The notes: generated by a model not told the origin, from the sequence alone. A stretch of 64,000 nucleotides of DNA from Fulvimonas soli (GCF_003148905.1 NZ_QGHC01000009.1:62001-126000); one strand, 5' to 3'; positions 52,782-63,725 are shown, counted from the stretch's first letter. Program-made: numbers and translations.

Positions 52782-54092
52782 ATGCCGCGCACCCTCGCCG
52801 AATGGCTGGCGTACCAGGAGCGGGTCAACCCGCGCGCGATCGAGCTGGGCCTGGACCGCGTGCGCGAGGTGTGGCGGCGGATGGGCGCGGCGCCGCCCGC
52901 GCGGCGTGTCGTCACCGTGGGCGGCACCAACGGCAAGGGCTCCACCGTCGCCATGCTGGAAGCGATGCTGCGCGCGGCCGGGCTGCACGTGGGCTGCTAC
53001 ACCTCGCCGCACCTGCTGGCCTACAACGAGCGCGTGCGCATCGAGGGCGGGAACGCGCCCGACGCCGCGCTGGCCGCCAGCTTCGAGCGCATCGAGGCGG
53101 CGCGCGGCGCCGGGGCGGACGATGCCATCCCGCTGACCTACTTCGAGTTCGGCACGCTGGCCGCGCTGGACCTGTTCGCGCGCGCCGCGCTGGACGTGGC
53201 GGTGCTGGAGGTGGGCCTGGGCGGCCGGCTGGACGCGGTGAACATCGTCGACGCGGACGTCGCCGTGGTCACCACGGTCGACCTCGACCACATGGACTGG
53301 CTGGGCGCCGACCGCGACGCCATCGGCCGCGAGAAGGCCGGCATCGCGCGGCGCGGGCGGCCGGCGATCGTCGGCGAGAGCGACCCGCCGGCCGGCCTGC
53401 TCGACGTGCTGGCCGCGACCGGCGCGCGCGTCGAGCGCGCCGGCGCCGATTTCCGCGCGGAGCGCCTGGCGCGCGGCTGGCGCTGGACGCACCGCGACGG
53501 CACCGCGCTGGAGCTGCCCGACCCGCCGCTCGCCGCGCCGGTGCAGTACGCCAATGCCGCCGCCGCGGTCGCCGCGCTGCACGCGCTCGAACGCCTGCCC
53601 GGCGTCGCATGGCCGCTCACCGCGCACGCGGCGGCCGGCCTGCGCACCGTGCGCGTGCCGGCGCGTCTGCAGGTGCTGCCCGGCGAGCCGCCGGTGATCG
53701 TGGACGTGGGCCACAACCCGCAGGCCGCGCGCGCGCTGGCCGAGTGGCTGGACGCGCGGCCGGGCGGGCCGGTGCGCGCGGTGTACGGCGCGCTGTCGGA
53801 CAAGGACGTGGCCGGCGTGATCGCCGCGCTGGGCGCGCGCGTCGCGCACTGGCACCTGGCCGGGCTGGAACGCGACACGCCGCGCGGGCTGCCGGCGGCG
53901 GCGCTGCGCGACGCCCTGCAAGGCGTGTCGCCGCAGGCCGCCTTCGACCTGCACGACGACGTGGGGCAGGCGCTGGCCGCCGCGCGCGCGGCGGCGCGGC
54001 CGGGCGAGCGGGTGCTGGCCTTCGGCTCGTTCTTCGTCGCCAGCGCGGTGCTGGAGGCGATGGGCGTGGGGGTGCCCGGCCGGGCCGGGTGA
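52782..54092 (+). CDS. folC: Bifunctional folylpolyglutamate synthase/dihydrofolate synthase
   Basis: A 436-residue FolC. ATP P-loop GGTNGKGSTVAMLEAML, the second domain signature TSPHLLAYNERVRI, VLEVGLGGRLDAVN, and VDVGHNPQAARALAEWL are all present. The enzyme adds glutamate to dihydropteroate and to reduced folates. In related genera accD precedes folC; here a GNAT gene does, so the trp/accD block has been displaced or rearranged. Downstream come SPOR, cvpA and purF, the classical arrangement. Confidence 0.97.
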   Translation: MPRTLAEWLAYQERVNPRAIELGLDRVREVWRRMGAAPPARRVVTVGGTNGKGSTVAMLEAMLRAAGLHVGCYTSPHLLAYNERVRIEGGNAPDAALAASFERIEAARGAGADDAIPLTYFEFGTLAALDLFARAALDVAVLEVGLGGRLDAVNIVDADVAVVTTVDLDHMDWLGADRDAIGREKAGIARRGRPAIVGESDPPAGLLDVLAATGARVERAGADFRAERLARGWRWTHRDGTALELPDPPLAAPVQYANAAAAVAALHALERLPGVAWPLTAHAAAGLRTVRVPARLQVLPGEPPVIVDVGHNPQAARALAEWLDARPGGPVRAVYGALSDKDVAGVIAALGARVAHWHLAGLERDTPRGLPAAALRDALQGVSPQAAFDLHDDVGQALAAARAAARPGERVLAFGSFFVASAVLEAMGVGVPGRAG

Positions 54093-54126
54093 GTTTTCCG
54101 AGCAGTTGGCCTGGCGGGCATGCCGT

Positions 54127-54190
54127 CGCGGCCGGAGGCCGCTCCCCCACAGGGTTGCCGCAAGCCTTGCGGGAGCGGCCTCCGGCCGCG
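54127..54190. repeat. CGCGGCCGG-type palindromic element with 20-base arms
   Basis: CGCGGCCGGAGGCCGCTCCC (54127-54146) and its perfect complement (54171-54190) enclose a CCACAGGGTTGCCGCAAGCCTTGC loop region. It is the same family as 34915-34975. It interrupts the folC to SPOR-gene spacer and could attenuate the operon. Confidence 0.85.
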
Positions 54191-54342
54191 AAGCTCCCGC
54201 GAAACCCCCGCCTTTCCGCCACATGCGCCCCGAACCCAAGGCATAACGCGCACGCACCGGAAAACGCCCTCCGGCCATCGACCCTGGCGCGGCGGGTATA
54301 ATCGCCGCGTTCCGCATCCCGCACGTCCCCTTGGAGTCCGTC

Positions 54343-55359
54343 TTGAAAACTCGCCTGCTGGGAGCCGCTGTCCTGATCGCGCTGGCGGTCATCTTCGTGC
54401 CGATGTTCTTCTCCAGCAGCCCGCCGGCGCCCGGCGGCGACCAGACCGTGAGCCTGGAGATCCCGCCCGCGCCGGACCGCGACCTCAAGACGCAGACCAT
54501 GAGCCTGACGCCGGACGCGGCCGCGCCGGCCGGCGCCGCCAGCGCGGCGACCACGGTGGTGCCTCCGGCCGCCGCCCCCGGCGCGCCCTCGGACCGGCTG
54601 CCGACGGTGAACATCGGCTCCAACCGCCCGCGCGACGTGGAGACCGATCCGCTGGCGGGCCGGAAGCCCGAGCCGACCACCGTCACCCAGCCCGGTGGCG
54701 CGCCGGCCGCCGCCGCGCAACCGGCGATCCCGGCGCAGCCGCCCAAGGCGGCGAACGAGCCGGTGATCAAGCCGCAGCCGCCGGCCGCCGCGCCGCCGGC
54801 GCCCGACACCGCGGGCGTGGCCGCGCGCGGCAGCTACACGCTCAACCTGAGCGCGTATTCGCCCGCCGGGGCGCAGAAGCTGATCGCCAGGGTGCGCGCG
54901 CTGGGCTACCCGGCCGGCGGGCGCCCGGTGAACCGCGCGGGCCAGACGCTGACCCTGGTCAGCGCGGGCCCGTTCGAGACCCGCGCCGCGGCCGAGGCGG
55001 CGCGGCTGAAGATCGGCCAGTCGGTGAGCGGCGTGCGCCCGGTGCTGGAAAGCGGCGCCGGCGACCAGCGCGGCGATGCCCCGGCGGCGCCCGCGGCGGC
55101 ATCCGGCAAGGCGGCCGCGCGCGCCGGCGGCTATGCCGTGCAGGTGGCGGCGATGGGCGCCCAGGCGGACGCCAACGCGCTGCGCGACAAGCTGCGCGCC
55201 AACGGCTTCGACGGCTTCGTCGACACGGTGGACGTCGGCGGCAAGCGCCTGTGGCGCGTGCGCGCCGGCCCGCAGACCCAGCGCGCGGACGCCGAGCGCG
55301 TGCGCGACCAGATCAAGTCGCGGCTGGGCCTGGCCGGCAACGTCGTCGCCGTGCCTTGA
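54343..55359 (+). CDS. SPOR-domain membrane protein (DedD-like)
   Basis: A 338-residue protein anchored by an N-terminal membrane span (LLGAAVLIALAVIFVPMFF), followed by a long Pro/Ala-rich linker and two SPOR-like repeats at the C-terminus (RGSYTLNLSAYSPAGAQKLI and GGYAVQVAAMGAQADANALR). SPOR domains bind denuded peptidoglycan at division septa; DedD acts in constriction. The start is a TTG at 54343, preceded at seven bases by GGAG; an in-frame TTG at 54331 is part of that ribosome binding site. Operon order folC-dedD-cvpA-purF supports the call. Confidence 0.9.
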   Translation: MKTRLLGAAVLIALAVIFVPMFFSSSPPAPGGDQTVSLEIPPAPDRDLKTQTMSLTPDAAAPAGAASAATTVVPPAAAPGAPSDRLPTVNIGSNRPRDVETDPLAGRKPEPTTVTQPGGAPAAAAQPAIPAQPPKAANEPVIKPQPPAAAPPAPDTAGVAARGSYTLNLSAYSPAGAQKLIARVRALGYPAGGRPVNRAGQTLTLVSAGPFETRAAAEAARLKIGQSVSGVRPVLESGAGDQRGDAPAAPAAASGKAAARAGGYAVQVAAMGAQADANALRDKLRANGFDGFVDTVDVGGKRLWRVRAGPQTQRADAERVRDQIKSRLGLAGNVVAVP

Positions 55360-55387
55360 TGCCCCCCCGACCGCAGGCGGCCCGCCG

Positions 55388-55978
55388 GTGAACTGGACCG
55401 ACTACCTCATCCTCGGCGTGCTGGGCCTGTCGGTCTTGATCGGCCTGTGGCGCGGCCTCATCTCCGAGGTACTGGCGCTGGCGGTGTGGATCGCCGCGTT
55501 CTGGGTGGCCTGGACCTTCGGCCCCGCGGTGGCGGGCCATTTCGAGCACAGCATCACGCTGCCTTCGGCGCGGGTGCTGGCGGGCTACGGGATCTGCTTC
55601 GTCGCCGTGCTGATCCTCGGCGCGCTGCTGCGCTTCGTGATCGCCAAGCTGGTCGAGAGCACCGGCCTGAGCGGCACCGACCGCCTGCTCGGCATGCTGT
55701 TCGGCGCGGCGCGTGGCGTGCTGCTGGTGACGCTGGCGGTGTTCCTGCTCGGCTTCACCGCCGTCACGCGCGACCCGTGGTGGCGCGAGTCGGCGCTGCT
55801 GCCGCAGTTCCAGGGCGCGGCGGCCTGGCTGGGCCAGCGGGTGCCGGAGAGCGTGCGCCGCTACCTGCATCCGCCGGCGGCGCTGGAGCACCTGCCGCCG
55901 CTGCCGGGCGCGCCGCTCGCGCCGGCGCCGGCTTCGTCCACGTCGGCGCCGCGCGCGGCGGCCGCTTCCCGTTCCTAG
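55388..55978 (+). CDS. cvpA: CvpA family membrane protein
   Basis: A 196-residue inner-membrane protein with four predicted spans: WTDYLILGVLGLSVLIGLWR, LALAVWIAAFWVAWTFG, YGICFVAVLILGALLRFVIA and GVLLVTLAVFLLGF. It is the CvpA/colicin V production family, which affects envelope stability and purF expression. The start is GTG, 28 bases after the SPOR gene stop. A Pro/Ala-rich tail follows the spans. It precedes purF by 18 bases. Confidence 0.95.
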   Translation: MNWTDYLILGVLGLSVLIGLWRGLISEVLALAVWIAAFWVAWTFGPAVAGHFEHSITLPSARVLAGYGICFVAVLILGALLRFVIAKLVESTGLSGTDRLLGMLFGAARGVLLVTLAVFLLGFTAVTRDPWWRESALLPQFQGAAAWLGQRVPESVRRYLHPPAALEHLPPLPGAPLAPAPASSTSAPRAAAASRS

Positions 55979-55996
55979 AAAACCAGGCATCCTCCC

Positions 55997-57472
<1,476 letters not shown>

Positions 57473-57510
57473 CCCGCTCCCCGCCGGGGAGCGGGCAGGA
57501 TGAGGGGCCG
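57473..57510. repeat. Single CTCCCC-type repeat directly behind purF
   Basis: A perfect 10-base-arm hairpin CCCGCTCCCC/GGGGAGCGGG with a GCC loop (57473-57495) is followed by GCAGGATGAGGGGCCG. It begins one base after the purF stop codon. It is a shortened member of the family at 22283 and 51470. The GAGGGG in its tail is the only ribosome binding site candidate for the next gene. Confidence 0.75.
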
Positions 57511-58338
57511 GTGCTCTCGACGACTTCCACGACGGATCTCCACGCCGCCGCCCGGCGCTGCCTCGACGCCGCCGATCCGGCCGAGAAGCTGCGCCTGACG
57601 CATGCGGCCTGGCGGGCGCTGCAGGCGGGGGAGCTGCGTCCCGAGCCGTCGTCCCCGCCGCCGGAACCCATCGGCATGCCCGGCCGGCCGGCGCGGCCGC
57701 GCCTGGTGCATCCGCGCCGGCTGCCGCAGCGCGGCCTGGGCTCGGCGCAGGGCCGTGCCGCGCTGGCGCACGCGGTGGCGCACATCGAGTTCAACGCGAT
57801 CGACCTGGCCTGGGACGCGGTGTACCGCTTCCGCGGCATGCCGGACGGGTACTACCGCGACTGGGCCCGCTGCGCCGACGACGAGGCGCGCCACTTCGCC
57901 ATGCTCGCGGCGCGCCTGGCCGAGATGGGCCACGCCTACGGCGACTTCGACGCGCACAACGGCCTGTGGGAGATGGCGCAGAAGACCGCGCACTCGGACA
58001 CCGCGCGCATGGCGCTGGTGCCGCGCGTGCTGGAGGCGCGCGGGCTGGACGTGACGCCGGGCATGATCGAGCGCCTGCGCGCCGCCGGCGACGAACGCAC
58101 CGTGGCGGTCCTCGAGGTGATCCTGCGCGAGGAGGTGGCGCACGTCGCCGCCGGCACGCGCTGGTTCCGCTGGTGCTGCGCGCGCGACGGCCTCGACCCG
58201 CGCGGCACCTTCCTCGGCCTGCTGCGCGACTACATGGGACGCAACCTGCGCGGGCCGTTCAACCTGCCGGCCCGGCGCGAGGCCGGCTTCGACGACGAGG
58301 AGCTGGCGCGGCTGGCCGAGCTGGCGCTGGCCGGCTGA
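57511..58338 (+). CDS. DUF455 ferritin-like protein
   Basis: A 275-residue four-helix protein of the DUF455 family with the ferritin-like metal motif: AHIEFNAIDLAWDAVYRF, CADDEARHFAMLAARLAEM, and later LREEVAHVAAGTRWF, which supply Glu and His ligands for two irons. It occurs next to purF in xanthomonads as I recall. I chose GTG 57511 because a GAGGGG sequence precedes it; the overlapping GTG at 57469 would place the whole repeat inside the protein. The function is unknown. Confidence 0.88.
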   Translation: MLSTTSTTDLHAAARRCLDAADPAEKLRLTHAAWRALQAGELRPEPSSPPPEPIGMPGRPARPRLVHPRRLPQRGLGSAQGRAALAHAVAHIEFNAIDLAWDAVYRFRGMPDGYYRDWARCADDEARHFAMLAARLAEMGHAYGDFDAHNGLWEMAQKTAHSDTARMALVPRVLEARGLDVTPGMIERLRAAGDERTVAVLEVILREEVAHVAAGTRWFRWCCARDGLDPRGTFLGLLRDYMGRNLRGPFNLPARREAGFDDEELARLAELALAG

Positions 58339-58431
58339 CTTCCGGGGGCGTCAGCCCGTGGGGGATGTCCGCGCCGGAACGCGGCCGCGGAAGCGAGAAA
58401 GCCGGCGCGGGGCCGGCTTTCCCTGGATCAT

Positions 58432-58508
58432 TGGTCGGGGTGACATGATTCGAACATGCGACTTCTACGTCCCGAACGTAGCGCTCTACCAGGCTGAGCT
58501 ACACCCCG
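58432..58508 (-). tRNA. tRNA-Pro (anticodon CGG)
   Basis: A complete cloverleaf read on the minus strand: acceptor CGGGGTG pairing with CACCCCG, D-arm AGCTCAGCCTGGTAGAGC, anticodon stem CTACG/CGTAG with loop TTCGGGA (anticodon CGG), T-arm with GTTCGAATC, and an encoded CCA end (TGG at 58432-58434). The CGG anticodon reads CCG, by far the most used proline codon here. Confidence 0.95.
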
Positions 58509-58659
58509 CGGGAGCCGCGCATTCTAATGGCCGTTCCCGGGCTTGGCAACAGGGCGCCGCGCATTTTCCCGGCGCCGGCGGAAAGGGCGCGGCGGGGCCA
58601 TCTGCTACGCTATGCGGCTGCCGTCGCACGGCCTTCCTTACCGCTTCGCAGAGGACTCC

Positions 58660-60033
58660 ATGGCGCTTACCCCGGCCCGCACCATGCCCGGCGTGCTCGA
58701 GCTCTTGCCGCTCGACCAGATCGCCTTCCAGCGCATGCTCGACACGATCCGCCGCAACTACGAGCGCTTCGGCTTCCTGCCGATCGAGACGCCGGCGATC
58801 GAGTACGCGGACGTGCTGCTGACCAAGACCGGCGGCGAGACCGAGCGGCAGGTGTACTTCGTGCAGTCCACCGGCGCGCTGGAGCAGGGCGAGAAGCCGG
58901 AGCTGGCGCTGCGCTTCGACCTCACCGTGCCGCTGGCGCGCTACGTGGCCGAGCACGAGCACGACCTCTCCTTCCCGTTCCGCCGCTACCAGATGCAGCG
59001 CGTGTACCGCGGCGAGCGCGCCCAGCGCGGGCGCTTCCGCGAGTTCTACCAGTGCGACATCGACGTGATCGGCAAGGACGGCCTGTCGATCCGCTACGAC
59101 GCCGAGCTGCCGGCGGTGATCTACAGCGTGTTCCGCGAGCTGGACATCGGCCCGTTCACCATCCAGCTCAACAACCGCAAGCTGATGCGCGGCTATTTCG
59201 AGAGCCTGGGGATAGCCGACAGCGAGCAGCAGATGCTGGTGCTGCGCGAGGTGGACAAGCTGGACAAGCGCGGCGCCGGCTACGTGCGCGAGACGCTCAC
59301 CGGCGAGCAGTTCGGACTGTCCGCCGAGGTGGCGGAGAAGATCCTCGCCTTCGTGCAGGTGCGCTCCGCCTCGCTGGCGGATGCCTTCGGGAAGCTCGAC
59401 GCGCTGGGCGCCGGCCCCGAGGCGCTGGAGCAGGGGCGCGCCGAGCTGAAGGAGGTGCTGGGCCTGATCCGCGACTTCGGCGTGCCGGAGACGCACTTCG
59501 CGCTCAACCTGTCCATCGCGCGCGGCCTGGACTACTACACCGGCACCGTCTACGAGACCACGCTCGACGAGCACCCGCAGATCGGCTCGATCTGCTCGGG
59601 CGGGCGCTACGAGAACCTGGCCAGCCAGTACACCAAGTCGAAACTGCCGGGCGTGGGCATCTCGATCGGCCTGACGCGCCTGTACTGGCAGCTGCGCGAG
59701 GCCGGGCTGGTCGACACCGCGCGCAGCACGGTGGACGTGCTGGTCACCCAGATGGACGCGGCGCAGCTGCCGGCCTACCTGGCCGTGGCCAACGAGCTGC
59801 GCGCGGCCGGCATCGCCACCGAGGTGGTGCTGGAGGGCGGCAAGCTCGGCAAGCAGTTCAAGTACGCCGACCGCGCCGGCATCCGCTTCGTGGTCGTGCT
59901 GGGCGAGGACGAGCTGGCCAAGGGCGTGGTCACGGTGAAGGACCTGCGCCGCGAGGACCAGTTCGAGGTGCCGCGCGCCGAGCTGGTCAGGACGCTGCGG
60001 GTGGAGCTGGAGCAGGCGGCGGTGATGGGCTGA
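58660..60033 (+). CDS. hisS: Histidyl-tRNA synthetase
   Basis: A 457-residue class II aminoacyl-tRNA synthetase. Motif 2 region [34 protein letters not shown], in short the [16 protein letters not shown] core, the histidine-specific motif [10 protein letters not shown], and motif 3 [13 protein letters not shown] are present; the C-terminal anticodon-binding domain follows ([20 protein letters not shown]). It is somewhat longer than E. coli HisS (424). An upstream in-frame extension exists but the ATG at 58660 with AGAGGA before it is chosen. It is divergent from the tRNA-Pro gene. Confidence 0.97.
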   Translation: MALTPARTMPGVLELLPLDQIAFQRMLDTIRRNYERFGFLPIETPAIEYADVLLTKTGGETERQVYFVQSTGALEQGEKPELALRFDLTVPLARYVAEHEHDLSFPFRRYQMQRVYRGERAQRGRFREFYQCDIDVIGKDGLSIRYDAELPAVIYSVFRELDIGPFTIQLNNRKLMRGYFESLGIADSEQQMLVLREVDKLDKRGAGYVRETLTGEQFGLSAEVAEKILAFVQVRSASLADAFGKLDALGAGPEALEQGRAELKEVLGLIRDFGVPETHFALNLSIARGLDYYTGTVYETTLDEHPQIGSICSGGRYENLASQYTKSKLPGVGISIGLTRLYWQLREAGLVDTARSTVDVLVTQMDAAQLPAYLAVANELRAAGIATEVVLEGGKLGKQFKYADRAGIRFVVVLGEDELAKGVVTVKDLRREDQFEVPRAELVRTLRVELEQAAVMG

Positions 60034-60065
60034 CGCCCGATGCCGCAGACAGCCTCCCCCGGCGG

Positions 60066-60178
60066 CGTCATTCCCGCGCAAGCGGGAATCCATCTTCGCT
60101 CTCGGCGCCGGAGGCCAAATGGATTCCCGACGATCCGCCGGGCTAGAGAAAAGAGCTTCCCGCACGCGGGAATGACGG
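60066..60178. repeat. GTCATTCCCGC-type composite repeat
   Basis: CGTCATTCCCGCGCAAGCGG at 60066, then ATGGATTCCCGA at 60119 and TTCCCGCACGCGGGAATGACGG at 60157-60178 form a partly degenerate facing pair between hisS and the hutH homologue. Same family as 38281-38359. Confidence 0.8.
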
Positions 60179-60203
60179 TATCGAGAACACGTTGGAGTCT
60201 TTC

Positions 60204-62099
60204 GTGAGCCAGACCATTCTCCTGGACGGCAACAGCCTCACCCGCGAGCAGCTGGTCGCGGTGGCGCGCGGCGGCGCGGCGGTGGCGCTGGACCCCGCGC
60301 AGCTGGAGCGCGTGCGCCGCGCCGCCGACTTCCTCGCCGACAAGGTGAGCTGCGGCGAGCCGACCTACGGCGTCACCACCGGCTTCGGCAGCAACGCCGA
60401 CAAGCTGCTGGGCGCGCACCGCCTGCGCGACGAGCTGCCCGGCGGCAACCCGCACCAGCCGGAGGGCACGCTGCTGGAGGAACTGCAGCACAACCTGATC
60501 ACCACCCACGCGGTGTGCGTGGGCAAGCCGTTCGCGCCCGAGGTGGTGCGCGCGATGCTGGCGATCCGCATCAACACGCTGATGCGCGGCCACTCGGGCA
60601 TCCGCGTGGAGACGCTGCAGGCGCTCGCCGCGCTGCTCAACGCCGGCGTGGTGCCGGTAGTGCCGGAGAAGGGTTCGGTCGGCGCGAGCGGGGACCTGGC
60701 GCCGCTGTCGCACCTGGCGATCGTGCTGCTCGGCGGCGGCGAGGCGTTCTATCAGGGCGAGCGCCTGCCGGGCGCCGAGGCGCTGGCGCGCGCGGGCCTG
60801 AAGCCGATCCGCCTGTCGTTCAAGGAGGGCCTGGCGCTCAACAACGGCACCGCGCAGATGCTCGCCACCGCGGTGCTGGCGCTGGACACGCTGGAGTACC
60901 TGCTGGACGTGGCCGACCTCGCCGCGGCGATGACGCTGGACGCCTTCGCCGGGCGCAGCGGCGCGCTGCGCCCGGAGGTGCACGCGCTGCGCCCGCACCC
61001 GGGCCAGGTCGAGGCCGCCGCGCACGTGCGTGCGCTGCTGGACGGCTCCACGCTGGTGGACATTCCCTACCACCTGGTGCCGCGCTTCAAGCCGTGGAGC
61101 GCCGAGGCGTGGAGCACGCCGCAGGACCAGGCGTTGTCCTTCGACATCGGCTGGGACTGGGTGCCGGCCAACCAGCGCCACGGCCGCGAGGCGTTCTACA
61201 GCCGCTTCCTGCCGTTCAAGGGCGGCAAGAAGCACCAGCCGCAGGACGCCTACTGCCTGCGCTGCATGCCGCAGGTGCACGGCGCGGTGCGCGACGCCTG
61301 GGCGCAGGCCTGCCGGGTGGTCGACATCGAGCTCAACGCGGTGACCGACAACCCGCTGGTCTTCCCGGACAACGCCGGCGCGCGCTTCATCGAGGAGCAG
61401 GTGATCTCGGCCGGCCACTTCCACGGCATGCCGCTGGCGCTGGCGATGAGCTACGTGAAGGCGGCGATCCCGGTGCTGGCCTCGATCTCCGAGCGGCGGC
61501 TCAACAAGCTGGTCGACCCGGCGACGAGCGACGGCCTGCCGGCCTTCCTCACCGGCAACGAGGACGGTACCGACTCCGGCTTCATGATCGTGCAGTACAC
61601 CGCCGCGGCGCTGGTCAACGACCTCGCCACCCGCGCGCACCCGGCCAGCGTGTACTCGGTGCCGACCAGCGCCAACGCCGAGGACCACGTCTCGATGGGC
61701 GCCAACGAGGCGCGCCACGTGCTGGAGATGACCGAGGACCTCGGCCACGTGCTGGCGCTGGAGCTGTACACCGCCGCGCAGGCGCTGGACTACCGCCAGG
61801 AGATGCTCAACGCCGCGCGCCGCCTGGCCGCCCGCGGCGACTGGCGCGCGCTGGCCGCGAAGATCGCCAACGCGCCGCGCGAGGACCATCCGCAGCACGC
61901 GCGGTTCGTCGAGGAAGTGCGCGCGCTGATGGCCGCGCTGGCCGAGGTGGGCGACTTCCACGCCGGCGCCGCGGTGCGCCGCGCGCACGCCCTGCTGCGC
62001 GAGCACATCGGCTTCATGCACCGCGACCGCGCGATGGACGGCGACGTGCGCACGGCATGCGAGCTGCTGCGCCAGCGCCGCTTCGCACCGGCCGCCTGA
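60204..62099 (+). CDS. hutH: Histidine/aromatic amino acid ammonia-lyase, enlarged
   Basis: A 631-residue lyase; typical HutH is about 510. The MIO cofactor triad Ala161-Ser162-Gly163 is in KGSVGASGDLAPLSHLA, the catalytic Tyr in TYGVTTGFGS, and YCLRCMPQVHG with EDHVSMG complete the active site. A His is kept in NLITTHAVCVG at the place that gives HAL its histidine preference. About 60 extra residues (near 283-345, IPYHLVPRFKPWSAEAWSTP and on to QPQDAY) lie just before YCLRC, and a shorter insertion lies at 75-95. The GTG start has GGAG before it. The gene is followed by DUF6165, not by hut genes, so histidine as substrate is likely but not certain. Confidence 0.85.
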   Translation: MSQTILLDGNSLTREQLVAVARGGAAVALDPAQLERVRRAADFLADKVSCGEPTYGVTTGFGSNADKLLGAHRLRDELPGGNPHQPEGTLLEELQHNLITTHAVCVGKPFAPEVVRAMLAIRINTLMRGHSGIRVETLQALAALLNAGVVPVVPEKGSVGASGDLAPLSHLAIVLLGGGEAFYQGERLPGAEALARAGLKPIRLSFKEGLALNNGTAQMLATAVLALDTLEYLLDVADLAAAMTLDAFAGRSGALRPEVHALRPHPGQVEAAAHVRALLDGSTLVDIPYHLVPRFKPWSAEAWSTPQDQALSFDIGWDWVPANQRHGREAFYSRFLPFKGGKKHQPQDAYCLRCMPQVHGAVRDAWAQACRVVDIELNAVTDNPLVFPDNAGARFIEEQVISAGHFHGMPLALAMSYVKAAIPVLASISERRLNKLVDPATSDGLPAFLTGNEDGTDSGFMIVQYTAAALVNDLATRAHPASVYSVPTSANAEDHVSMGANEARHVLEMTEDLGHVLALELYTAAQALDYRQEMLNAARRLAARGDWRALAAKIANAPREDHPQHARFVEEVRALMAALAEVGDFHAGAAVRRAHALLREHIGFMHRDRAMDGDVRTACELLRQRRFAPAA

Positions 62100-62122
62100 T
62101 TCCCCTTTCCACGGAGACTCCC

Positions 62123-62521
62123 ATGAGCCTGATCCAAGTGCCGGTGTCCTACGGCGAGCTGATCGACAAGATCACCATCCTCGAGATCAAGTCGCGGCAG
62201 ATCCGCGACGAGGCCAAGCTGGCCAACGTGCGCAACGAGCTGGACCTGCTCAACGCCACCTGGGCCAACGCCGTCGCCTCGCAGACCGACATCTCGGACG
62301 AGCGCGCGCGCCTGCTGGCGGTGAACGAGGCGCTGTGGGACATCGAGGACCGCATCCGCCTGAAGGAGAAGGCGCAGGCCTTCGACCAGGAATTCATCGA
62401 GCTGGCCCGCGCGGTGTACTTCCGCAACGACGAGCGCGCGGCGGTGAAGCGCGAGATCAACCTCAAGCTGGGCTCGCAGCTGGTCGAGGAGAAGTCGTAT
62501 CAGGATTACAGGGCGGGGTGA
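62123..62521 (+). CDS. DUF6165 family protein
   Basis: A 132-residue helical protein: QVPVSYGELIDKITILEIKSRQIRDEAKLANVRNEL, then a charged coiled-coil-like region with WDIEDRIRLKEKAQAFDQEF. It matches DUF6165, usually found near lipopolysaccharide or glycan genes. It begins 23 bases after hutH with a GGAG ribosome binding site, so it is probably cotranscribed. The function is unknown. Confidence 0.9.
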   Translation: MSLIQVPVSYGELIDKITILEIKSRQIRDEAKLANVRNELDLLNATWANAVASQTDISDERARLLAVNEALWDIEDRIRLKEKAQAFDQEFIELARAVYFRNDERAAVKREINLKLGSQLVEEKSYQDYRAG

Positions 62522-62622
62522 GGAGTGAGTGGCGGGGGCGCGAAAATCGCGGCCTGCGTCACGCCGTCGTCGCCCGGACAGTCTTCGGCCTCGCGCGGCG
62601 CACATCCGTGCGCCCTCGCTAC

Positions 62623-63693
62623 TCATCCCTCGTCCCTCATCCCTGCTCCCGCAAACGCCTCGAAGCGCTCGATCGCCTCGTCCACCCCGACCAGGTCCAT
62701 CACGCCCGGATACTCGATCTTGGTGCCCCAGGGAATCTCGCTGGCGGGCCTGCCGAGGAACTTGCGCGAAGCCGCGTCGTACTTGTCGACGCACCAGCGG
62801 CGGTCGGAGTAGGGGCCGGAGCGGTGCGGGTTGCTGGCCGCGTGCAGGCCCAGCACCTTGGTGCCCACCGCGTTGGCCATGTGCATCGGGCCGGAGTCCG
62901 GGGTCAGCAGCAGCTGCGCGCGGGCGAGCATCGCCAGCAGGCGCTTGAGCGTGTCCTTGCCGGTGAGGTCCAGCGGCGCGCGGCGGCACGCGGCGAGCAC
63001 CGCGTCGGCCATCGCGCGCTCGCCGGGCGAGGGGCCGCCGACCAGCGCCACGCGCCAGCCGCGCGCGGCGGCGTGGTCCATCACCGCGGCGTAGCGTTCC
63101 GGCCGCCAGTTGCGCAGCGCGTGGCTGGAGGTGGGGCTCACCAGCAGGACGGGCGCGTCGCCGGCCAGCCGCTCGGCGGCCCAGGCGCGGGCTTCCTCGG
63201 GGATGGGGATGTCCCAGCGCACCTGCGTCTGCTTCAGGCCCAGCGGCTCGCAGAAGCTGCCGATGGCGTCCAGCACGTGCTCGCCGGTGCGCGCGGGGAT
63301 GCGCTCGTTGACCGCCAGCCCGTGCAGGTCCTTCGAGCGGGCGCGGTCGTAGCCGATGCGCCGGCGCGCGCGGATGCCCAGGCTGAGCAGGTTCGAGCGC
63401 AGCGCCACCTGCATCTGCAGCAGCGCGTCGAAGCGCCGGCCGCGCAGCGCGGCCCACGTCTCGCGCATGCCGGCCAGGCCCCGGCCCTTGTCGAAGGTGA
63501 CGAACTCCACGCCGGGCAGGTCGCCGACCAGCCGGCGCTCGAGCTTGCCCACGATCCAGGTGAGCCGGGCCTGCGGCCAGGCCGCCTGCAGCGTGCGCAC
63601 CAGCGGCACCACGTGGGTGACGTCGCCGATGGCCGAGGTGCGCAGCAGGCACAGGGAGGCGGGTGCGGGGCTTGGGCTAGAATCGTCGGACAT
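62623..63693 (-). CDS. Family 9 glycosyltransferase (heptosyltransferase-like)
   Basis: A 356-residue GT-B fold enzyme: LCLLRTSAIGDVTHVVPLVRTLQ, LQMQVALRSNLLSLGIRAR, and the donor-site sequence LLTPDSGPMHMANAVGTKVLGLHAASNP. GT9 enzymes add heptose to Kdo in the inner core of lipopolysaccharide. It is divergent from the Kdo kinase gene with which it shares a 32-base start region, and both point to inner-core synthesis. Confidence 0.94.
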   Translation of the reverse strand: MSDDSSPSPAPASLCLLRTSAIGDVTHVVPLVRTLQAAWPQARLTWIVGKLERRLVGDLPGVEFVTFDKGRGLAGMRETWAALRGRRFDALLQMQVALRSNLLSLGIRARRRIGYDRARSKDLHGLAVNERIPARTGEHVLDAIGSFCEPLGLKQTQVRWDIPIPEEARAWAAERLAGDAPVLLVSPTSSHALRNWRPERYAAVMDHAAARGWRVALVGGPSPGERAMADAVLAACRRAPLDLTGKDTLKRLLAMLARAQLLLTPDSGPMHMANAVGTKVLGLHAASNPHRSGPYSDRRWCVDKYDAASRKFLGRPASEIPWGTKIEYPGVMDLVGVDEAIERFEAFAGAGMRDEG

Positions 63694-63725
63694 GGATCGG
63701 AGGCGGTCCTCGAGGCAACCGGCGA

